Below, piece after piece: positions 15,876-20,042 of a stretch of 20,042 nucleotides of DNA. Positions within the stretch are counted from its first letter, which is position 1, and every line of letters starts with the position of its first letter. The position numbers were made by a program, and so were the translations under genes. Where the stretch lies: the IMG/VR virus record IMGVR_UViG_3300042868_002920, positions 1 to 20,042 of that record. One strand, written 5' to 3'. The stretch comes from a virus. The notes under the pieces were generated by a model that ran no database searches, was not told the origin of the DNA, and saw only the letters and a program-made list of their open reading frames with translations.

Positions 15876-16240
15876 AACATTTTACTTTGATTTTTGCCGC
15901 CTGTTTATTTGTTAGCATCGTTGCTGTACCTACCGACAAAGCCAAGGCGGTGCCAGTGGATGAGGTTGAGGCAATGTTGGGCAAGATTACAAAAAATTTG
16001 CAAGCCGCATCTGTTGCAACTGCACAGGCGAAGGCAATGGGTGAAGCGATGGTTGAAAGTAAGGTAGCGGAAAAGGCTGAATTGAAGGAGGCTGTAGTTA
16101 AGGCGCAGGCCAAGGCCCAGGTGTTTGAATTGAAGGCGGAAAAGTATGCCACCACAATGCGGATCATGGGCGTTGATACTGCACTGGCTGAAATGGACAC
16201 GCTAAGCCTCAACAATATGCTAAAACTAAACGGCTTGTAA
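15872..16240 (+). CDS. Exported helical protein of the lysis region
   Basis: The first 26 residues form a signal peptide (MKHFTLIFAACLFVSIVAVP...), with a likely cleavage after AKA near residue 26. An alternative reading as lipoprotein at C11 lacks a convincing lipobox. The mature part is Ala/Lys/Glu-rich, helical and probably coiled-coil (KNLQAASVATAQAKAMGEAMVESKVAEKAELKEAVVK). It lies between two other small envelope proteins in an overlapping series, so a periplasmic role during lysis, such as a spanin-like linker, is possible. I do not recognise a family. Confidence 0.68.
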   Translation: MKHFTLIFAACLFVSIVAVPTDKAKAVPVDEVEAMLGKITKNLQAASVATAQAKAMGEAMVESKVAEKAELKEAVVKAQAKAQVFELKAEKYATTMRIMGVDTALAEMDTLSLNNMLKLNGL

Positions 16241-16241
16241 A

Positions 16242-16364
16242 ATGGCAAAGGCAAAAACAACAACCTCGGCCAGTTGGCAACCAAAGCCCAAGCGTAAACT
16301 GCGCAGGCACACAAAGCACATCAACAAACACAAATCAAAAAAGCCCAGTGTTGGGCAGGGATAA
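16242..16364 (+). CDS. 40-residue very basic small protein
   Basis: ATG at 16242 opens a 40-codon frame ending TAA at 16362, 1 nt after the previous stop and 1 nt before the next ATG. About 40 percent of residues are Lys, Arg or His (PKPKRKLRRHTKHINKHKSKK), and the end is PSVGQG. I recall short basic proteins with a similar -GQG ending in Bacteroidota genomes and phages, without known function. Perfect fit between its neighbours argues that it is real despite its size. It could bind nucleic acid or the membrane surface. Confidence 0.6.
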   Translation: MAKAKTTTSASWQPKPKRKLRRHTKHINKHKSKKPSVGQG

Positions 16365-16365
16365 T

Positions 16366-16599
16366 ATGAAAAAGATACTCGAAATTTTTAAGGGCGATAA
16401 CGGCCAACTTTCCAGCAAGCGCTTTGTAGGGATCATTGGCGCATTTGTTTTGTTTGGCACGATGGCACACAACTCAATGAGCCCGCAGGAGATTGCACCC
16501 AGTGCGGAATTGGTGGCCGCTGTTGAATGGGTTACAATCCTAACGCTCGGCTTTACATCGGTCGATAAGTTTAGCGGCAAAAAGGGTGAGCAAGAGTAA
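16366..16599 (+). CDS. Putative holin
   Basis: The 77-residue protein has two hydrophobic spans, residues 20-36 (FVGIIGAFVLFGTMAHN) and 48-65 (ELVAAVEWVTILTLGFTS), short charged ends and a basic C-terminus (DKFSGKKGEQE). The start MKKILEIFKGDNGQLSSKRF resembles phage holins of Bacteroidota that open with an SSKR segment before the first span. Such proteins make the lethal membrane hole that times lysis. I chose the ATG at 16366 over an in-frame upstream start, as it directly follows the previous stop. Its position among small membrane proteins before the endolysin supports the role. Confidence 0.7.
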   Translation: MKKILEIFKGDNGQLSSKRFVGIIGAFVLFGTMAHNSMSPQEIAPSAELVAAVEWVTILTLGFTSVDKFSGKKGEQE

Positions 16600-16888
16600 C
16601 CTCACCATCCTGCTATTGATCCTGCTTGTTTTTGGCGGGATGGCTTACGTGGAATTTGCAGTACCAAAACGCGAGCGGGTAGTGCACGGCCCAGCGATTA
16701 GGATCGTTGAAAAAGACCTCGACACGCTCTACCAAATTCGCCTGAAATACAAAGCCCTGCACGATACACAAATTGTAATAAATCAAAAATATGATACGCT
16801 CTATATTGCTCTTAATGGTGATACTTCTTGCGGCACCACATTGCGCCTTATCGCAATGCACAGACAGCTCGACAGTCTCGGCAAGTAA
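16586..16888 (+). CDS. Putative inner-membrane spanin-like protein
   Basis: The 100-residue protein starts with GTG at 16586, 14 nt inside the holin gene. It has one N-terminal membrane span at residues 5-26 (NLTILLLILLVFGGMAYVEF) and a long polar, mostly helical outer part (IRIVEKDLDTLYQIRLKYKALHDTQIVINQKYDTLYI). This is the shape of an Rz-type inner-membrane spanin. Its last 98 nt overlap, in another frame, the start of the next exported protein, much as lambda Rz contains the start of Rz1. The pairing is inferred from architecture, and there is no sequence match that I recognise. Confidence 0.62.
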   Translation: MSKSNLTILLLILLVFGGMAYVEFAVPKRERVVHGPAIRIVEKDLDTLYQIRLKYKALHDTQIVINQKYDTLYIALNGDTSCGTTLRLIAMHRQLDSLGK

Positions 16889-17096
16889 TTACTATCTGCT
16901 GAAGGGCGCAGAAGCCCGCGAGAATCTGGCGTTGTGTATTGAGTACCGAAAGGTGGATGCGGAGGTTATTGCGCAACAGGATAAGATCCAGGCGAAGTTA
17001 TTAGACGAATTGCAGAAGCGTGATATCAAATATAAGCGCCTCCGCCGCACAACTTATGCAATTGCAGCCGTCTTTTTAGTAACTTTGATCTTATGA
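16791..17096 (+). CDS. Exported or two-span protein overlapping the spanin-like gene
   Basis: The 101-residue protein begins inside the previous gene (98-nt overlap, different frame). Residues 4-21 (SILLLMVILLAAPHCALSQC) look like a signal peptide; LSQC ends like a lipobox but has Gln at -1, so lipidation is doubtful. A charged coiled-coil follows (AEVIAQQDKIQAKLLDELQKRD), then the basic YKRLRRT and a second hydrophobic segment at 86-101 (YAIAAVFLVTLIL). A C-terminal anchor is not found in classical outer-membrane spanins, so it may be a different kind of lysis helper. Its stop overlaps the endolysin start as ATGA. Confidence 0.65.
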   Translation: MIRSILLLMVILLAAPHCALSQCTDSSTVSASNYYLLKGAEARENLALCIEYRKVDAEVIAQQDKIQAKLLDELQKRDIKYKRLRRTTYAIAAVFLVTLIL

Positions 17097-17656
17097 ATAT
17101 AGCAGTATTAAAGGCCACGATGGCCGCCAAAAAATATGCCTTCTTTGAAGATGGCGAGTATAACCTAAACATCGTGGGGATCCGTAATAGTTCCACAGGC
17201 AACAAAGTTACCAACGCATTCGACGATAAGCTTGTATGCGCCTACAAAATACAAAACACTTGGGTAGTAAAAGAATGGGCTGCAACTACGGATAACGGCG
17301 GTGGCACTGCTCGCTTGGTTGCAAATCAGTACAGAGGTAGCCACGCTATTGGATTGCACCAGGGAAAGTATGAGGCGCTCAAACAATGCGGCCCTGTAAC
17401 TGTGTACCGGGATTACACCAAAGACGGAATTTATCAAACAGATAAGACTGAAACAGGCGTTTTTGGTATTAACATTCACAAGGCTGGAGTTGACAGTGCC
17501 CGGGTGGATGACTGGAGCCACGGCTGCCAAGTGTTCAAACGCGTTGCAGATTTCAACGAGTTTATGGCACTCGCAAAAAAAGCGGCCACCATTCACGGCA
17601 ACCGCTTCACATATACTTTGCTTGAATCTAAGGATTTGGTTCAGCCGTTGGGTTAA
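17093..17656 (+). CDS. Endolysin-type protein with L,D-transpeptidase-like catalytic motif
   Basis: The 187-residue protein carries NLNIVGIRNSSTGNKVTNAFDD, a central GSHAIGLHQGKYEALKQCGPVTVYRD segment, and the catalytic block GINIHKAG (H129) followed by WSHGCQVF (S142, H143, G144, C145). H...SHGC is the YkuD / L,D-transpeptidase active-site pattern. In phages of Bacteroidota such proteins sit at the end of the lysis cassette and are thought to act on peptidoglycan. There is no signal peptide, so the holin would have to release it. The start ATG overlaps the previous stop; M10 is an alternative. The 3' end overlaps the opposing recT gene by 29 bp. Whether it cleaves or transfers crosslinks is unknown. 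Confidence 0.75.
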   Translation: MNIAVLKATMAAKKYAFFEDGEYNLNIVGIRNSSTGNKVTNAFDDKLVCAYKIQNTWVVKEWAATTDNGGGTARLVANQYRGSHAIGLHQGKYEALKQCGPVTVYRDYTKDGIYQTDKTETGVFGINIHKAGVDSARVDDWSHGCQVFKRVADFNEFMALAKKAATIHGNRFTYTLLESKDLVQPLG

Positions 17657-18224
17657 TTAGTTTAGCGTTGATCGCTGCAACCCCTGCGGGCTCTTCGTGT
17701 TGGATATCTACCACCTCCTCAACGCTGTGCATTCCCATCGTAATCTCGGGGGCGTAGAGACGGCCAAAGAAAGCGGCGGCCCTGTAGCGCATCATTAGCT
17801 CGGGCATTGTTTTCCATTTGCTGCCTGCCTTGCTTACCCACCCTTCGGCGTTTGCCATTGCCATCGTAACGGCGGGGCCTTCTACGGTCTCGCCTGTTGC
17901 CTTTTCGGTGGCTACTGCCTTAATCCCTTTGTCAAGATCACCAACAAAGCGCAGGGCGGTGAACTTTCCGCAGCCGTTTATTGCAGCGATCACGAATGTA
18001 CTGGACCAACTCGGCCGCCCGTGAATGATATGCAGGTTTTGCATAACCATAAGCGGCGAGGCTCCAATGCGGTTTGCAATTTCCAAGGCTACCAAAGTAT
18101 TGGCAACATTGCCTTTGTATTGTTGTGGCACCAAGTCTGAAGCGCTCAGGGCTTTTGCTTGGCGTTGGGCCAACTCGAAGCTGCTGAGTGGCGCGGGGTT
18201 TGTTTCTGTTATTTCTGTGCTCAT
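17628..18224 (-). CDS. recT: RecT-like single-strand annealing protein
   Basis: This recombinase coats single-stranded DNA made by the partner exonuclease and anneals it to a homologous strand. The 198 residues show the RecT pattern: an N-terminal FELAQRQAKALSASDLVPQQYKGN, an ANRIGASPLMVMQNLHIIHGRPSW core, and PELMMRYRAAAFFGRLYAPE at residues 141-160 followed by GMHSVEEVVD. It is shorter than E. coli RecT (269 residues). The start ATG overlaps the exonuclease stop as ATGA, so the two are co-translated. The family call is strong. The gene converges with the endolysin gene, and no terminator is visible between them. Confidence 0.9.
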   Translation of the reverse strand: MSTEITETNPAPLSSFELAQRQAKALSASDLVPQQYKGNVANTLVALEIANRIGASPLMVMQNLHIIHGRPSWSSTFVIAAINGCGKFTALRFVGDLDKGIKAVATEKATGETVEGPAVTMAMANAEGWVSKAGSKWKTMPELMMRYRAAAFFGRLYAPEITMGMHSVEEVVDIQHEEPAGVAAINAKLINPTAEPNP

Positions 18225-18985
18225 AAAATTACCTTAGTTACTATTTCGCTATATCCGTGCCATATGTTCGACTTCTTACAAAAGCCGTAGGTCATCAGAT
18301 TCTTTTTGTATTTCTGGCGCGCTTCCTTTAGATCCTCGTTGCCGATAAAATACCAGCCAACTAAATAGGGAGGGTGCTTTTCGACAGCCACAAAAAAGAA
18401 ACCATTGCACGGCTTTCCTGTGGCTTCCTCGAGCCCGTCGGAGTAAAATGCGGCCTGCACATCGTATCGGTACTTTTTAACGCTCTGAGCGAATCCTCTG
18501 GGGCTTGCGTCCTCTGTTGTTTTTAGATCAATAATAACGTTGTCAGGAGTCAACCAATCGGGGCGAGCCTTGCAATCAATTTCCGTCTCTTCATCATTCC
18601 AGTAAATGGGTTGCTCAGCAATCCCGTCCTTAAGTAGATACTGCGCCGTCCGATGACCGCGGACGCTTTCCATTATCCTCTCAACCATTGTGGCGCTTTC
18701 TGCATCCAATGGAATGAGGCCCTTAGAATGCTCGAGAAAATTCGCCCAGGTTTCTTTGCCTTCTTTGGTGCGTCGGTCGCAATGAGGGGCAACAGCATAG
18801 CGTTTGCCGAACTCAGCGGGTTCAAACACTGCACAATGAGCAGCGGAGCCAATGATTAGCGCAGGGGTTTCTTTTTGCGGTAAGGCGTTGGGGTTTAGAT
18901 AGCGCTCGTAATAAAGTGCTGGGGCGCGATTAATTAGGTCGAGGCCGCTCTTTGAGACGCGGCTAATGTCTGTGTGGTACTGCAT
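18221..18985 (-). CDS. RecE-like PD-(D/E)XK exonuclease (DUF3799 family)
   Basis: This nuclease makes single-stranded tails for RecT. With the start at M(18985) it has 254 residues: SRVSKSGLDLINRAPALYYERY at the N-terminus, GSAAHCAVFEP with H50, E124 in AEQPIYW, D143 in KARPDWL, and the catalytic D153-L-K155 in VIIDLKTT, then YRYDVQAAFY with a Gln typical of motif IV. This is the C-terminal nuclease unit of RecE alone. An in-frame ATG 14 codons upstream exists at 19027, but the -7 box TAAATTTG lies between the two, which favours 18985. It is the first gene of a two-gene minus-strand operon with recT. Confidence 0.88.
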   Translation of the reverse strand: MQYHTDISRVSKSGLDLINRAPALYYERYLNPNALPQKETPALIIGSAAHCAVFEPAEFGKRYAVAPHCDRRTKEGKETWANFLEHSKGLIPLDAESATMVERIMESVRGHRTAQYLLKDGIAEQPIYWNDEETEIDCKARPDWLTPDNVIIDLKTTEDASPRGFAQSVKKYRYDVQAAFYSDGLEEATGKPCNGFFFVAVEKHPPYLVGWYFIGNEDLKEARQKYKKNLMTYGFCKKSNIWHGYSEIVTKVIL

Positions 18986-18989
18986 AACA

Positions 18990-19021
18990 TTTGCAAATTT
19001 ATCGCTTTTTTTGTAAATTTG
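18990..19021 (+). promoter_or_regulatory. Promoter of the HTH gene
   Basis: TTTG at 18990-18993 and TAAATTTG at 19014-19021 are separated by 20 nt, matching the complete Bacteroidota promoter consensus (TTTG, 19-21 nt, TAnnTTTG). The -7 box ends 6 nt before the ATG at 19028, so the message would have almost no leader. This is the best promoter match in the window. Confidence 0.68.
18994..19001 (-). promoter_or_regulatory. -7 box of the exonuclease-recT operon
   Basis: Read on the minus strand this is TAAATTTG, an exact -7 consensus match ending 8 nt before the ATG at 18985. No clear -33 TTTG lies upstream of it. Together with the plus-strand -7 box it forms an inverted repeat, CAAATTTA, 12 nt, TAAATTTG, across the divergent control region. 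One protein could cover both promoters. Confidence 0.5.
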
Positions 19022-19027
19022 TAGCAT

Positions 19028-19204
19028 ATGGAAAAAAATATCGTTACTGATTTAAAAATTAAGGCAATCCAAAAAGGCGTAACCCTGACCAAACTTTGCG
19101 CACTTGCAGGCGTGAATCGGTGCGTCTTAACTCACTGGTCAAGAAAGGAGCCGAAGAGCCTAGAAACGTTGAGGAAATTGCAGGATAAACTCGCAGAACT
19201 TTGA
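19028..19204 (+). CDS. Small helix-turn-helix regulator
   Basis: The 58-residue frame encodes a minimal Cro/C1-like DNA-binding domain: MEKNIVTDLKIKAIQKG, helix 2 at residues 19-26 (TLTKLCAL), turn AGV, and recognition helix 30-38 (NRCVLTHWS). It ends in a charged helix (SLETLRKLQDKLAEL). There is no dimerisation or cleavage domain, so it resembles Cro or a transcriptional activator more than a full repressor. It faces the exonuclease-recT operon across a 42-nt divergent promoter region containing an inverted repeat, a natural binding target. A consensus promoter directly precedes the ATG. It is followed by a strong terminator structure. Confidence 0.75.
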   Translation: MEKNIVTDLKIKAIQKGVTLTKLCALAGVNRCVLTHWSRKEPKSLETLRKLQDKLAEL

Positions 19205-19205
19205 G

Positions 19206-19213
19206 TATATTTG
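19206..19213 (+). promoter_or_regulatory. -7 box preceding a terminator-ended short transcript
   Basis: TATATTTG is an exact TAnnTTTG match starting 2 nt after the HTH stop codon. A start site about 5 nt downstream would fall near 19218, at the base of the first hairpin of the candidate small RNA. A -33 TTG at 19178-19180 is 25 nt away, too far for the consensus, so promoter strength is uncertain. Confidence 0.4.
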
Positions 19214-19217
19214 CGCC

Positions 19218-19267
19218 GTTAGTGTGGTGCTAACTGCCTCGGGTTTCGGCTCGGGGCATTTTTTTTT
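19218..19267 (+). ncRNA. Candidate small RNA of about 50 nt
   Basis: Two adjacent hairpins follow the -7 box. Hairpin 1 pairs GTTAG (19218-19222) with CTAAC (19230-19234) around a 7-nt loop. Hairpin 2 is the terminator described separately. Box, expected start, two stacked stems and T-run follow with no spare bases and no open reading frame. It could be a genuine small RNA or merely the 3' end of the HTH mRNA. I do not recognise a known RNA family. Confidence 0.35.
19235..19267 (+). terminator. Rho-independent terminator
   Basis: A 9-bp stem (19235-19243 with 19250-19258, two G-T wobbles, 6-nt loop) is followed by nine T residues (19259-19267). It ends transcription from the HTH gene or the candidate small RNA and insulates the membrane-protein genes downstream, which have their own promoter. 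Confidence 0.82.
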
Positions 19268-19276
19268 CAAATTTAT

Positions 19277-19306
19277 TTTGTTTTGTGGATAATGCCTTTA
19301 TATTTG
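19277..19306 (+). promoter_or_regulatory. Promoter of the small membrane-protein operon
   Basis: TTTG (19277-19280) and TATATTTG (19299-19306) are 18 nt apart, near the Bacteroidota consensus spacing. The box ends 21 nt before the ATG at 19328, leaving a short leader, unlike the other promoters here. It lies directly downstream of the terminator at 19235-19267. Confidence 0.58.
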
Positions 19307-19327
19307 CAACCACATAGCACCACATTT

Positions 19328-19543
19328 ATGAGTTTAGATATTATTTACCCAATCATTTTAGCGCCTGCTACCATTGCGGTGGCCTACTGCGCTCACGTAA
19401 TTCGCCGCAACAAAAAGCGCAGAATTGAAACCCCTGAAGCCGAGCCGTACAAATTTGAGCGCGATGAATTTCGCCCCGAGTTTGATGAGTTCACGCAGAT
19501 GCTTGTGCAGCGACGTATGTATAAGGGGAGGGGGGACAAATGA
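19328..19543 (+). CDS. Small single-span membrane protein
   Basis: The 71-residue protein has one N-terminal membrane helix (residues 4-24, DIIYPIILAPATIAVAYCAHVI), a basic stop-transfer block RRNKKRR at about 26-32, and an acidic then basic cytoplasmic tail (EFRPEFDEFTQMLVQRRMYKGRGDK). I chose the ATG at 19328 since upstream in-frame codons overlap the promoter. Its stop overlaps the next start as ATGA. I do not recognise a family. It lies in what looks like an early region next to the recombination genes, where membrane-located exclusion or host-takeover proteins are common; that is only inference. Confidence 0.66.
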   Translation: MSLDIIYPIILAPATIAVAYCAHVIRRNKKRRIETPEAEPYKFERDEFRPEFDEFTQMLVQRRMYKGRGDK

Positions 19544-19725
19544 GCCTTCGCACTACTATGCTCTGCTTTGCGCAGGCCCTGCTGATCACCTATGCAGGAT
19601 TTGTATTTGTATCGGGGCAATTCAACCCGTTGACGTGGCCAGAGAGCGCTCGCTTTTCTTTTATGCTTTGCGTGGCTGCGCTTTATGTTTTAAATCTTGT
19701 AATAAAAAACGATAATGATAATTGA
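19540..19725 (+). CDS. Small two-span membrane protein
   Basis: The 61-residue protein has two hydrophobic helices, residues 6-25 (TMLCFAQALLITYAGFVFVS) and 38-54 (ARFSFMLCVAALYVLNLVI), joined by GQFNPLTWPES, and ends in an Asn/Asp tail (KNDNDN). It is translationally coupled to the gene before it (ATGA) and overlaps the next by 11 nt. The shape is holin-like, but the position outside the lysis cassette makes that uncertain. No family recognised. Confidence 0.62.
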   Translation: MSLRTTMLCFAQALLITYAGFVFVSGQFNPLTWPESARFSFMLCVAALYVLNLVIKNDNDN

Positions 19726-20042
19726 AATCTTAACCGCAGCAACAGCCGGCAGCACGATCGTGCTCGGGCTTGCCATTAACGCCTCACGCGCTCAGGTGCG
19801 CGGATTGGGCAAGGAATTAAACCGCAAAACTTTGCAATATGCCAAGCAATCCACGCGATTGCTCGACCTGCAGGCTGAAGCCAGAGCAGAAAAAGACAAA
19901 GCAAAGACGTGGGAGGATCGCGGGCAGGATTGTGCCAAGCGTTTGCTCATTGCTGAGAATGATTTGGCAGCCTCATTGCAGAAATTGTTTGCACTGGAGG
20001 CAAAGGAATCAATTAGAAGAGAGCAGGCGAGGATTAGAAAAG
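19715..20042 (+). CDS. Membrane-anchored coiled-coil protein, cut by the window end
   Basis: An ATG at 19715 opens a frame that runs to the window edge with no stop, giving at least 109 residues. The start (MIIEILTAATAGSTIVLGLAINASRAQ) contains one membrane helix near 4-22. The rest is a long charged helix with heptad character (TLQYAKQSTRLLDLQAEARAEKDKAKTWEDRG, then LLIAENDLAASLQKLFALEAKE). It overlaps the previous gene by 11 nt. The C-terminus, and so any functional domain, is outside the window. Confidence 0.65.
   Translation, partial: MIIEILTAATAGSTIVLGLAINASRAQVRGLGKELNRKTLQYAKQSTRLLDLQAEARAEKDKAKTWEDRGQDCAKRLLIAENDLAASLQKLFALEAKESIRREQARIRK

Noticed and set aside
15850-16314. 154-codon minus-strand frame opposite the exported helical protein
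   Set aside because: An antisense image of an Ala/Lys/Glu-rich coiled coil; it crosses two plus-strand gene junctions and has no supporting motif.
17640-17700. Convergent gene junction considered for a bidirectional terminator
   Set aside because: Only a 4-bp AGCG/CGCT stem is present, with no T-run on either strand, and the DNA is coding.
19218-19267. Tandem hairpins considered as a tRNA or a known riboswitch
   Set aside because: Too short, without cloverleaf arms, an anticodon loop or any recognised aptamer core.

Overview
The window is the structural and lysis half of a tailed phage or prophage, a siphovirus with an HK97-type head, from a host in the Bacteroidota. The host call rests on three things seen in the sequence: start codons are preceded by A/T-rich stretches rather than Shine-Dalgarno motifs; exact matches to the Bacteroidota -7 promoter box (TAnnTTTG) sit in front of many genes; and several proteins (L,D-transpeptidase-fold endolysin, short SSKR-type holin, 40-residue basic protein ending VGQG) are of kinds I associate with phages of this phylum. 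No integrase, replication gene, tRNA gene or host gene is visible, so I cannot tell free phage from prophage.

Layout, left to right. Positions 58-2564: packaging (P27-type small terminase, an unknown small protein, large terminase, a second unknown small protein). Positions 2610-5829: portal, S78-type prohead protease and HK97-fold major capsid protein. Positions 5903-7539: connector proteins (small unknown protein, gp6-like connector, head-tail joining protein, gp10-like neck protein). Positions 7542-13357: tail (tube protein, two-frame tail assembly chaperone with a lambda-like GGGAAAG frameshift site, DUF3168-type tail terminator, short 598-residue tape measure, 797-residue tail-tip protein). 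Positions 13400-15594: host-recognition cassette (repeat-rich tail fibre, lectin-like protein resembling the ArabFuran-catal domain, small accessory protein). Positions 15594-17656: lysis cassette of small membrane or exported proteins, including a pair overlapping in different frames, then an endolysin with an HxnSHGC catalytic motif.

The strand then switches. Positions 17628-18985 (minus) encode a RecE-like PD-(D/E)XK exonuclease and a RecT-like annealing protein, converging on the endolysin gene with a 29-bp overlap. Their start faces a 58-residue helix-turn-helix protein on the plus strand (19028-19204). The divergent promoters form an inverted repeat. Beyond this lie a probable ~50-nt transcript with a strong intrinsic terminator (19218-19267) and three small membrane-protein genes, the last cut by the window end.

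The structural genes are packed head to tail with 1-25 nt overlaps or tiny gaps, so most are probably co-transcribed. The clearest non-textbook signals are: -7 boxes ending only 4-8 nt before start codons of several genes (suggesting leaderless or nearly leaderless mRNAs), the frameshift site with its downstream stem-loop, the candidate small RNA, and the overlapping lysis genes.
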